From Actinomycetota bacterium (GTDB lineage Bacteria > Actinomycetota > Actinomycetes > S36-B12): DNA of 64,000 nt. The stretch spans positions 1-64,000 of the forward strand of contig JAUSNB010000036.1 of the NCBI GenBank assembly GCA_030645615.1, read 5' to 3'. Under the pieces are notes generated by a model. It saw only the letters and a program-made list of their open reading frames with translations, was not told the DNA's origin and made no database searches. Positions within the stretch are counted from its first letter, which is position 1. Each line of letters begins with the position of its first letter. The position numbers and the translations under genes are program-made. Positions 57,275 to 64,000 of the stretch are shown here, piece after piece.

Positions 57275-58222
57275 ATGAATGTCCTAACCCGTCCAGGCGT
57301 CCGCGCCGCGGCACTCGCTCTGTGCCTGCCGCTGGCAGCAATCTCCCTTCCCCTCATTGGGGCTGCCCCGGCAACCGCTGCGACGCAGACGATCACGATC
57401 ACTGCGTCCGGCTTCGTGCCCATGAACCAGTCCATCAAGACCGGCGACACCATCACGTTCACGAACTCCGACACCGCTGTGCATGAGGTCCAGATCAGGC
57501 AGACCAGCGGCTTCACGTGCACCGCCAAGCCGCTCGTCGTACAGCCGACCAAGTCGCAGTCCTGCACGTTCACGGCCGTGGGCAAGTACAACTACTCCGA
57601 TCCCAACCAGCGGGCGAGCACGTTCAAGGGCATCATCACCGTGGACGCTGCAGTCGTGCCGACGGTGACCCTGGCGTCATCTGCGTCGCCCATCGTGTAC
57701 GGGGACAACGTCAACCTGACAGGCAAGGTCGTCCCTGCGACAGCGGGCACCGTGGTCGACATCATGGCCAAGGAGACCGGTGACGCGACCTACACCAAGG
57801 TCGGGTCGGCTACGACCACCAGTGGCGGCGCCTACGTCCTGCAGGTCACGCCCGCCATCTACACCAGTTACCGCGCCGAGTTCCTGAACGGCACTGACAA
57901 GATCACCAGTGCGGTCGCCGCGGTCGAGGTCCGTCCGCAGGTGACGCTGGCCAAGCGTTTCATCAAGGGCAAGCGCCTGTACCTGACCTCCAAGGTCGTT
58001 TCGAGCGCGTCCTACGCCGGCAAGTACCTCGTCGTCCAGCGGAAGAACAGCCTCGGCGGATGGACCTTCGTCAGGTCGGTAACCATGGGCAACTTCTCTT
58101 CGGTTCGCTTCGCCGTGCGGATCCCCAAGGGCCCGAGCGAGTTCCGGACACTGCTCCGCACCTCGCAGGCAGGTGACGGCTACCTGTCCAGCACGAGCAA
58201 CGTCGTCTTCGCAAGGCGCTAG
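57275..58222 (+). CDS. Secreted cupredoxin-like and Ig-like domain protein
   Basis: A 315-aa exported protein. The signal peptide is at about 1-36 (LALCLPLAAISLPLIGAAPATA). Residues 38-115 look like a cupredoxin barrel (ITASGFVPMNQSIKTGDTIT and NSDTAVHEVQI with one His), but the usual Cys-x-x-His and Met copper ligands of the C-terminal loop are missing: SCTFTAVGKYNYSDPNQ. Copper binding is therefore doubtful. Two Ig-like or bacterial beta domains follow. It may bind cell-wall or extracellular partners. The gene lies in the small stress-protein island. Confidence 0.7.
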   Translation: MNVLTRPGVRAAALALCLPLAAISLPLIGAAPATAATQTITITASGFVPMNQSIKTGDTITFTNSDTAVHEVQIRQTSGFTCTAKPLVVQPTKSQSCTFTAVGKYNYSDPNQRASTFKGIITVDAAVVPTVTLASSASPIVYGDNVNLTGKVVPATAGTVVDIMAKETGDATYTKVGSATTTSGGAYVLQVTPAIYTSYRAEFLNGTDKITSAVAAVEVRPQVTLAKRFIKGKRLYLTSKVVSSASYAGKYLVVQRKNSLGGWTFVRSVTMGNFSSVRFAVRIPKGPSEFRTLLRTSQAGDGYLSSTSNVVFARR

Positions 58223-58256
58223 CCGCGACCGGCTGGCCTGAGAGGAAGGAACCATC

Positions 58257-58448
58257 ATGGGAATCAACGCTGACCAGGCCAAGGGCCGTGCCAAGCAGGC
58301 CGCCGGCGACATCACCGGCAACGAGGACCTGAAGAAGCAGGGCAAGGCAGACGAGAAGGCGGGCGACGTCAAGAAGTTCATCCATGACGTGGGCGAGAAG
58401 GCCGACGAGCTCGTCGACAAGGTGAAGGACGCCGTCCACAAGGACTGA
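58257..58448 (+). CDS. CsbD-family stress protein (63 aa), second copy
   Basis: Begins GINADQAKGRAKQAAGDI and continues GNEDLKKQGKADEKAGDVKKF, a full CsbD domain of the same 63-aa length as the copy at 11398. GAGGAAGGA precedes the ATG. It is followed by PRC-barrel and single-helix membrane genes. The two copies lie in two separate small-protein islands 47 kb apart. Confidence 0.9.
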   Translation: MGINADQAKGRAKQAAGDITGNEDLKKQGKADEKAGDVKKFIHDVGEKADELVDKVKDAVHKD

Positions 58449-58486
58449 AGGCGGGCCGCAAGACCCAACACGATCGAGGAGACATC

Positions 58487-58861
58487 ATGGAAGCATCGGA
58501 GACCCCAGCAGTCTGGACAGTGTCCGACTGGCTCGGCAAGGTGCTCGTGGACCCAGCCGGCGAACGGATCGGCAAGCTGCAGGATGTCTACGTCGACGTG
58601 GAGACCGATGAGCCGCAGTTCGGCACGGTCAAGGAGGGCGTGTTCGCCCGCCACCTCACCTTCGTGCCGCTGGCCGGTGTCGAGGTGCTGCCAGACGAGC
58701 TCCGGGTCACGTGCGCCAAGGAGCTCGTCCGGTCGGCGCCCGACCTGGACCTAGCCGGCCAGGAGATGACGCAGGAGGACGAGTCCGCGCTGTACCACCA
58801 TTTCGGCATGAACTACACGGCGATCGCGAGCCCTAGTGGGCGTCGCCTGGCCCGGAGATAG
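58487..58861 (+). CDS. PRC-barrel domain protein (124 aa)
   Basis: Residues 12-80 form a PRC-barrel: DWLGKVLVDPAGERIGKLQDVYVDV, then the FVPLAGVEVLPDELRV strands. The rest is a short helical extension with an acidic patch. PRC-barrels are small beta-barrels that bind protein or RNA partners (RimM, photosynthetic reaction centre subunit H). The partner here is unknown. It lies 38 bp after CsbD and 8 bp before the next gene, suggesting one operon. Confidence 0.8.
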   Translation: MEASETPAVWTVSDWLGKVLVDPAGERIGKLQDVYVDVETDEPQFGTVKEGVFARHLTFVPLAGVEVLPDELRVTCAKELVRSAPDLDLAGQEMTQEDESALYHHFGMNYTAIASPSGRRLARR

Positions 58862-58869
58862 GAGTAGCC

Positions 58870-59145
58870 ATGGCAAAGCAGTCGATGCCGGCCACGGCCG
58901 GCCACGCGAGCTACGCGACGCAGGACGACGAGATGAGCCTGTCGGCCGAGCGCGCGGCGGCAGACAGCAGTTCCCTACCTGACACCCTCGAGGTGCGCAG
59001 CGATGCGCTCGGGGTCATGCAGGCATCGATGGGGCGGGTGCAGCGTCCCGTGATGGTCGCGTTGGGGGCGGTGGCCGTCGTCGTCGGCACCCTCGTGGCG
59101 GTTGGGCTGATGCGCAGGCGTCCGGGCGGCACCGGGTCAGTGTGA
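58870..59145 (+). CDS. Single-helix membrane protein (91 aa)
   Basis: A polar N-terminal 55 residues rich in Ala, Ser and Asp, one hydrophobic helix (about 61-81, VMVALGAVAVVVGTLVAVGLM) and a basic end RRRPGG: an N-out or N-in single-pass protein without signal cleavage site. No family recognised. It is the last gene of the CsbD/PRC set and overlaps the end of the convergent dehydratase gene by 9 bp. Confidence 0.6.
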   Translation: MAKQSMPATAGHASYATQDDEMSLSAERAAADSSSLPDTLEVRSDALGVMQASMGRVQRPVMVALGAVAVVVGTLVAVGLMRRRPGGTGSV

Positions 59146-60852
59146 CTCGCGGCTGACCCGCGAGCCGCTCGATCCGAGCAGGAAGTCCAGGTCGGCTCCG
59201 GTGTCTGCCTGCAGGACGTGGTCGATGTAGAGCCGTTCCCACCCGCGCGCCGCCCTGGCCACGGTTGACGCCATCCGCTCGCTCGGCGTGCGGGCGGCGA
59301 GTTCGTCGTCGGGCACGTCGAGGGTGAGCCGGCGGCCCGGAACGTCGAGCTCGATCCAGTCGCCGTCTTGCACCAGGGCCAGTGGTCCGCCCGCCGCGGC
59401 CTCGGGCGCCACGTGCAGCACCACCGTGCCGTAGGCCGTCCCGCTCATCCGCCCGTCGCACACGCGGACCATGTCCCGTACGCCCTGCCCGAGCAGCTTT
59501 CGGGGCAGCGGCATGTTTGCCACCTCCGGCATGCCGGGGTAGCCCTTTGGCCCGCAGCCGCGCAGGACGAGCACCGAGTCGGCGTCGACATCGAGGCCCG
59601 GGTCATCGATGCGCGCGTGCAGGTCCTCGATCGAGTCGAACACGACCGCCCGGCCCCGGTGCCGCAGAAGGTGCGGCGACGCGGCCGCGGGCTTCACGAT
59701 CGCGCCGTCCGGCGCGAGATTGCCCCGGAGCACGGCCATCCCGCCGTCCGCGACCAGCGGCGCTTCGCGCGGCCGGATCACCTCGGCGTCCCACACCTGC
59801 GCCTCGTCGAGGTAGTCCACGAGCGGGCGTCCGGTGACCGTCAATGCGGTGGGGTCGAGCCGGTCGCGCACCGCGCGCAGCACGGCCAGCAGGCCGCCGG
59901 CCCGGTGCAGGTCTTCCATGAGGAAGCGTCCCGCGGGCTGCAGGTCGACGAGGCAGGGCACGCCCGCCCCCATGCGGTCGATGTCGTCCAGCGTGAGGCC
60001 GATGCCCAGCCGGCCGGCGATGGCCAGCAGGTGGACGACGGCGTTGGACGAGCCGCCGATCGCGGCCAGCGCCACGACCGCGTTCTGGAAGGACGCACGG
60101 CTCAGAACCTGGCTCGGGGTGCGCTGCTGCGCGACGAGCTCGACGGAGAGGCGCCCGGTTCCGCGGGCGGCCTCCAGCAGCCGGGAGTCGGGGGCGGGGA
60201 TGCCCGCGATGCCGGGGATCACCGTGCCCAAGGCCTCGGCCAGCAGTCCCATCGTCGATGCCGTGCCCATGGTGTTGCAGTGGCCCCGGCTGCGGATCAT
60301 CGCCGACTCCGACCGCAGGAAGTCGTCCTGTGACAGGGTGCCGGCGCGCACCTCCTCGGATAGCCGCCATACATCGGTGCCGCACCCCAGGGCCGTGCCG
60401 CGGAAGGTGCCGGTGAGCATGGGACCGCCAGGCACGACCACGGCGGGCAGGTCGACCGAGGCGGCCGCCATGAGGAGTGCGGGGATGGTCTTGTCGCAGC
60501 CGCCGAGCAGAACGACACCGTCGATCGGGTTGGCCCGAAGCATCTCCTCCGTCGCCATGGCAGCGAGGTTGCGCCACAGCATTGCGGTCGGCCGCACCTG
60601 AGTCTCACCGAGCGACATCACCGGCAGGTCCAGCGGGATTCCGCCCGCCTCGAGGATGCCCTCGCGCACGGACCCGGCGACCTCGTGCAGGTGCGTGTTG
60701 CAGGGCGTCAGCTCCGAGGCCGTGTTCGCGATGGCGATGTGCGGACGGCCAGTGAAGGCGTCCGCGGGCAGCCCACGCCTCATCCAAGCCCGGTGGATGT
60801 AGCCGTTGCGGTCGTCCCCGCCGTACCACTGGGCGGTGCGCAGCTCGGTCAT
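59137..60852 (-). CDS. IlvD/Edd-family sugar-acid dehydratase
   Basis: A 571-aa member of the dihydroxy-acid/6-phosphogluconate dehydratase family. The three iron-sulfur cysteines lie in ELTPCNTHL, LLGGCDKTIP and RGHCNTMGTAST. The length and surroundings point to a sugar-acid dehydratase (arabinonate, xylonate or deoxy-sugar acids) rather than the branched-chain enzyme IlvD. It makes a 2-keto-3-deoxy acid. The ATG at 60852 is divergent from the FAH-family gene, 45 bp away, and the two are likely co-regulated. Confidence 0.88.
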   Translation of the reverse strand: MTELRTAQWYGGDDRNGYIHRAWMRRGLPADAFTGRPHIAIANTASELTPCNTHLHEVAGSVREGILEAGGIPLDLPVMSLGETQVRPTAMLWRNLAAMATEEMLRANPIDGVVLLGGCDKTIPALLMAAASVDLPAVVVPGGPMLTGTFRGTALGCGTDVWRLSEEVRAGTLSQDDFLRSESAMIRSRGHCNTMGTASTMGLLAEALGTVIPGIAGIPAPDSRLLEAARGTGRLSVELVAQQRTPSQVLSRASFQNAVVALAAIGGSSNAVVHLLAIAGRLGIGLTLDDIDRMGAGVPCLVDLQPAGRFLMEDLHRAGGLLAVLRAVRDRLDPTALTVTGRPLVDYLDEAQVWDAEVIRPREAPLVADGGMAVLRGNLAPDGAIVKPAAASPHLLRHRGRAVVFDSIEDLHARIDDPGLDVDADSVLVLRGCGPKGYPGMPEVANMPLPRKLLGQGVRDMVRVCDGRMSGTAYGTVVLHVAPEAAAGGPLALVQDGDWIELDVPGRRLTLDVPDDELAARTPSERMASTVARAARGWERLYIDHVLQADTGADLDFLLGSSGSRVSRESH

Positions 60853-60897
60853 GGCGCGATCATCCCACCACCGAAGACGGGGCCTACGATCCGAAGC

Positions 60898-61758
60898 ATG
60901 AGACTCATGCGCATCGGCGCGGCCGGGCAGGAGCGCCCGGCGGCGCTCGTCGACGAGGGCCAGTACGTCGACCTGTCGGATGTCGTGCGGGACCTGGACG
61001 AGGCCTTCCTCGGCAGCGGTGGCCTTGACCGGCTCCATGAGGTGGTGGCGGCGCGTATCGAGGCGGGACGGGTGCTGCCCCTGGGGGACGTGCGGGTCGG
61101 GTCGCCGATCGCGCGGCCGCACCAGATCCTGTGCATCGGCCTCAATTACAGCGACCACGCAGCCGAGACCGGGCAGGCCGTGCCGGACGAGCCCATCCTC
61201 TTCACGAAGTCGCCGAACACCATGGCCGGACCGGACGACGACGTGCGAATCCCGCGCGGATCCACCAAGACCGATTGGGAGGTGGAGCTCGGCGTCATCA
61301 TCGGCCGGCGCACCAGCTACCTGGATTCGGTCGACGATGCCCGCGCAGCGATCGCGGGGTACTGCATCGTGAACGACGTAAGCGAGCGTGCCTTCCAGAT
61401 GGAGCGCGGCGGGCAGTGGTCGAAGGGCAAGTCGGCGGAGACGTTCAACCCCTGCGGTCCCTGGCTGGTGACCCCGGACGAGGTGCCCGACGTGCTTGCC
61501 CTGGATATGTGGCTCGATGTCAACGGAGTGCGCCGCCAGACCGGATCGACGTCCACGATGGTCTTCGACCCCTACTTCCTCGTTCACTACCTGAGCCAGT
61601 TCCTCGTGCTGGAGCCCGGCGACCTCATCAACACGGGCACGCCGCCCGGAGTGGGCCTGGGCCTCAAGCCGCCCGTGTTCCTGGCGCCCGGTGACGTGAT
61701 GGAGCTGGGCATCACCGGGCTTGGCAGCCAGCGGCAGCGGGTCGTCGGGCCGCGGTGA
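60898..61758 (+). CDS. Fumarylacetoacetate hydrolase-family protein
   Basis: A 286-aa FAH-superfamily enzyme: CIGLNYSDHAAETG, the metal-binding Glu in DWEVELGVIIG and the C-terminal GDLINTGTPPGVG signature. In the neighbourhood of a sugar-acid dehydratase and an SDR it is most likely a 2,4-diketo-3-deoxy-acid hydrolase that yields pyruvate plus a small hydroxy acid. TACGAT at 60885-60890 lies 7 bp before the ATG, so the message may be leaderless. Its stop overlaps the next start. Confidence 0.88.
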   Translation: MRLMRIGAAGQERPAALVDEGQYVDLSDVVRDLDEAFLGSGGLDRLHEVVAARIEAGRVLPLGDVRVGSPIARPHQILCIGLNYSDHAAETGQAVPDEPILFTKSPNTMAGPDDDVRIPRGSTKTDWEVELGVIIGRRTSYLDSVDDARAAIAGYCIVNDVSERAFQMERGGQWSKGKSAETFNPCGPWLVTPDEVPDVLALDMWLDVNGVRRQTGSTSTMVFDPYFLVHYLSQFLVLEPGDLINTGTPPGVGLGLKPPVFLAPGDVMELGITGLGSQRQRVVGPR

Positions 61759-62798
61759 TCGAGGCGATGCGCGCCTTCATCGTCACGGGGCCGGGGGAGG
61801 CCGGCGTGCAGGAGGTCGAGCGGCCGGTCGCAGCGGCCGGCGAGGTCGTCGTCGACGTCGCCCGCGTCGGCGTCTGCGGCACCGACGTGGAGTTCTTCAC
61901 CGGGGAGATGCAGTACCTGCACGACGGCTTCGCGCAGTACCCGCTCCGGCTGGGCCACGAGTGGTGCGGCACAGTCACCGCCACCGGGGCCGGGGTGGAT
62001 GGCCGCTGGGTGGGCCGGCGAGTGGTGGGCGACACGATGCTCGGTTGCGGCGCGTGCCCTCGCTGCTCGCGGGGTCAGCAGCACGTGTGCGAGCAGCGCA
62101 GCGAGGTCGGCATCCGCAACGGCCGGCCCGGGGCGCTCGCCGAGCAGGTGGCCGTGCCGGTGACCTCTCTGCATGCTCTGCCGGACTCGGTCGAGGACGT
62201 GGCCGGCGCCCTGGTCGAGCCGGGCGGGAACGCATTGCGCGCCGCGATGGCTGCGGGGCTGGCCCCTGGCGACCGGGTCCTCGTGCTTGGCCCGGGAACG
62301 ATCGGCCTGCTCACGGCCATGTTCGCGCGCGCCCAGGGGGCCGAGGTCCACCTGCTCGGCGAGACCGAGCAGTCGCTGGAGTTCGCCCGGTCCCTCGGCT
62401 TCGACCATGCGTGGCTTGAGCCCGCCCTGCCCGCGCTGCCGTTCGATGCGGTCATCGACGCGAGCAACGCCGCGTACCTGCCGGCCCTCGCACTGCAACT
62501 GGTCGAGCCGGGCAAGCGCGTCGTCTATATCGGCCTGGCCGGCAGCCACAGCCACATCGACACCCGAATCCTTGCCCTGAAGGACGTCACGGCGGTCGGC
62601 ATCCTCAGCGGCTCGCCGGGGCTGGCCGGAGCGGTGGACGCCTATGCCTCCGGGGTCGTCGACCCGCGGCCCCTCGTCGCCGCGACGGTCGGGCTCGACG
62701 GCGTGGCCTCCGTGCTCGGTGGGCAGCGGCCCGCGGGCGCGGGCGACGGGCCCAAGATCCACGTTGACCCGCGGCGCGCACCAGCACAGGAGGAATGA
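61755..62798 (+). CDS. Zinc-dependent alcohol dehydrogenase
   Basis: A 347-aa medium-chain dehydrogenase: VGVCGTDVEF and GHEWCGTV hold the catalytic zinc, CGACPRCSRGQQHVC holds the structural zinc, and GPGTIGLLTA is the nucleotide loop. By position it oxidises the sugar or an early alcohol in the same catabolic route. The GTG at 61755 overlaps the previous stop (GTGA); an ATG at 61767 is possible. The SDR gene begins 1 bp after its stop. Confidence 0.88.
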   Translation: MIEAMRAFIVTGPGEAGVQEVERPVAAAGEVVVDVARVGVCGTDVEFFTGEMQYLHDGFAQYPLRLGHEWCGTVTATGAGVDGRWVGRRVVGDTMLGCGACPRCSRGQQHVCEQRSEVGIRNGRPGALAEQVAVPVTSLHALPDSVEDVAGALVEPGGNALRAAMAAGLAPGDRVLVLGPGTIGLLTAMFARAQGAEVHLLGETEQSLEFARSLGFDHAWLEPALPALPFDAVIDASNAAYLPALALQLVEPGKRVVYIGLAGSHSHIDTRILALKDVTAVGILSGSPGLAGAVDAYASGVVDPRPLVAATVGLDGVASVLGGQRPAGAGDGPKIHVDPRRAPAQEE

Positions 62799-62799
62799 C

Positions 62800-63543
62800 A
62801 TGGGTGACTTCGACGGGCTCGTGGCGATCGTGACCGGAGGGGCCAGCGGACTCGGGGCCGCGACGGCGCGACTCCTGCACCAGCGCGGAGCCGCCGTTGC
62901 GGTGCTCGACCTCGTCACCGAGTCCGTCCCACCCGCGTACCTGCCCGTCGTATGCGACGTCGCGGACACCGCCAGTGTCGATGCCGCCGTGGCGGCCGTC
63001 GTGGATCGGCTTGGCGGCATCGACGTCGTCGTGAACAACGCCGGCATCGGCGCGGCCGGTGACGTCGCGGCAAACGACGACGCGGAGTGGCTGCGGGTGC
63101 TGGACGTGAACGTCGTCGGCATGGCGCGGGTGGCCCGGGCAGCCCTGCCGTCCCTGCGGGTGTCCGCGCACCCGGCCATCGTCAACACCGGCTCGGTGGT
63201 CGCGGTCGTCGGCGTCCGCAACCGTGCCCTGTACAGCGCGAGCAAGGGCGCCGTCGCTGCGCTGACCCTTGCCATGGCGGCCGACCACGTGGCCGAGGGC
63301 ATCCGGGTCAACGCCGTCGCGCCCGGGACGGCGGATACCCCGTGGGTCGAGCGGCTGCTTCAGGCTTCGGGGGACGATGCCGAGGCCATGGCCGAGGCGC
63401 TGCGCAAGCGGCAGCCGATGGGCCGCCTGGTCACCGCTGACGAAGTTGCGCACGCCATCGCCTATCTGGCCTCGCCGCTGTCGGGGTCGACGACCGGCAC
63501 CATTCTCGGCGTCGACGGCGGGATGCACACCCTGCGCATCTAG
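62800..63543 (+). CDS. Short-chain dehydrogenase/reductase
   Basis: A 247-aa classical SDR. The cofactor loop is TGGASGLG, the stabilising motif NNAG, the catalytic Ser in NTGSVVAVVG and the Tyr-Lys pair in LYSASKGAV. In this operon it probably oxidises the 2-keto-3-deoxy acid to the diketo acid that the FAH-family enzyme cleaves. AGGAGGA precedes the ATG at 62800. A long hairpin follows the stop. Confidence 0.9.
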   Translation: MGDFDGLVAIVTGGASGLGAATARLLHQRGAAVAVLDLVTESVPPAYLPVVCDVADTASVDAAVAAVVDRLGGIDVVVNNAGIGAAGDVAANDDAEWLRVLDVNVVGMARVARAALPSLRVSAHPAIVNTGSVVAVVGVRNRALYSASKGAVAALTLAMAADHVAEGIRVNAVAPGTADTPWVERLLQASGDDAEAMAEALRKRQPMGRLVTADEVAHAIAYLASPLSGSTTGTILGVDGGMHTLRI

Positions 63544-63557
63544 CCCCCTCCCACCTC

Positions 63558-63619
63558 CGCGAGCGGGCAGTTGTTGCTGCTGAGGAGGCCGCGCGAGCAG
63601 CAACAACTGCCCACTCGCG
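63558..63619. terminator. Very long hairpin between convergent genes
   Basis: CGCGAG (63558-63563) and CTCGCG (63614-63619) flank a perfect 17-bp stem (63565-63581 with 63596-63612) with one mismatch between them and a 14-nt loop. This gives 23 pairs. No U-tract. A bidirectional terminator is the simplest reading. Confidence 0.6.
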
Positions 63620-63655
63620 AGGAGGTTTCGGGTCTGCGCGCACTCGGCGTAGGGG

Positions 63656-64000
63656 TCAGGTGGTGGCGGGCAGCTCCAGGGCAAGCACGGGTGTCGTGGT
63701 GGGCTGGGCCGAGCCGCCTTCGGGCTCCAGGGTCACCCCGATCGCGGCAGCGGTGCCCGGGTCGCCGTTGAGCAGAGCTGCCGCATGCTCGCCCTGTGAC
63801 AGGAATCCGGCGGACGCCATCGTCCCGCCGGGCGTGATGTACCAGACCTGGTACGTCTGCCCCGCTGGCGCGGGAGCCAGACCCTCGGTGACGAGGACGG
63901 CCTCCCCGCGGGCCTGCGACACCACCACGGCAGCCCGGGCCCCCGTGTCAGCCGAGCCGGTCACGGTGACTGCGTCGGGCGCGGTGAGCACGGCGTTGAG
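63656..64000 (-). CDS. RskA-like anti-sigma factor, C-terminal part
   Basis: The reading frame stays open to the window edge, so the N-terminus is missing. The visible 114 residues match the exported C-terminal domain of RskA-type anti-sigma factors: AVVVSQARGEAVLVTEGLAP, TYQVWYITPGGTMASAG and GVTLEPEGGSAQPTTTPVL. A transmembrane helix and a cytoplasmic sigma-binding domain would be expected further upstream, next to an ECF sigma gene. It is not adjacent to the SigB/F-type gene. Confidence 0.8.
   Translation of the reverse strand, partial: LNAVLTAPDAVTVTGSADTGARAAVVVSQARGEAVLVTEGLAPAPAGQTYQVWYITPGGTMASAGFLSQGEHAAALLNGDPGTAAAIGVTLEPEGGSAQPTTTPVLALELPATT

Noticed and set aside
63656-64000. Anti-sigma fragment as the partner of the SigB/F-type factor
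   Set aside because: RskA-type proteins regulate ECF sigma factors and this gene is 53 kb away; SigB/F factors use RsbW-type anti-sigma proteins.
1-64000. CRISPR arrays, insertion sequences, tRNA genes, prophage
   Set aside because: No spaced direct-repeat array, no transposase or integrase frame and no tRNA-like cloverleaf was noticed by eye on either strand; a tRNA scan would settle the tRNA question.

Overview
The window is high-GC, densely coded DNA that reads as a chromosomal segment of an actinobacterium. Evidence: actinobacterial small-protein families (DUF6131-like, DUF6458-like), GTG/TTG starts, probable leaderless promoters, SigB/F-type promoters, an ANTAR protein, a PucR regulator and an RskA-like anti-sigma domain. 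The genus cannot be told. No rRNA, tRNA, CRISPR array, phage or transposase was seen, and no gene is clearly broken. The window cuts a gene at each end.

Layout. 1-12 kb is a stress and envelope island: a FAD/Rieske oxidoreductase, several proteins under 100 aa, a hydrolase, a hemerythrin protein, a glycosyltransferase, a lipid operon (diacylglycerol-kinase-like, DUF1206, two PAP2 phosphatases), a LigD-phosphoesterase-like protein and a SigB/F/G-type sigma factor. Six sites of the form GTTT or GATT-N15/16-GGGTA lie in front of genes within 7.3 kb of that sigma gene. 12-15 kb holds trehalose synthesis (otsA-otsB). 15-22.7 kb looks like amine catabolism (P450, ferredoxin, glutamine-synthetase-like ligase, glutamine-amidotransferase-like hydrolase, PucR/GAF regulator, epoxide hydrolase). 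22.8-31.3 kb is mixed: two diguanylate cyclases, MOSC, a Cys/Met-metabolism PLP enzyme with a divergent Lrp regulator, PadR plus membrane proteins, an Asp-box propeller with a MoaD-like protein. 31.4-36.9 kb is a six-gene minus-strand sulfur-transfer operon, five of whose genes are joined by 4-bp overlaps. 37.7-44.1 kb is a TetR gene and a leucine/isovalerate-type operon. 44.1-46 kb holds ArsR-SRPBCC, a flavodoxin and an NTF2-like protein. 46-53.7 kb is a complete kdpFABCDE operon. 54.4-56.6 kb is tdh-kbl. 56.6-59.1 kb is a second small-protein stress island (CsbD, PRC-barrel, cupredoxin-like). 59.1-63.5 kb is a sugar-acid catabolic cluster, followed by a partial anti-sigma gene.

The most unusual signal is a set of five related 5' leaders (about 194, 1993, 10787, 56888 and 57090). 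Each shares a roughly 20-nt GC-rich core, has a plausible housekeeping promoter just upstream, and can fold so that the 3' arm of its closing stem holds or abuts the Shine-Dalgarno sequence of a very small membrane-protein gene (in one case of a FAD/Rieske gene). A weaker look-alike precedes kdpF. Together with the SigB/F-type promoters, this suggests that many tiny envelope proteins here are controlled at two levels, transcription by a stress sigma factor and translation by a structured RNA. I do not recognise the leader as a named riboswitch family; that judgement is from memory only.
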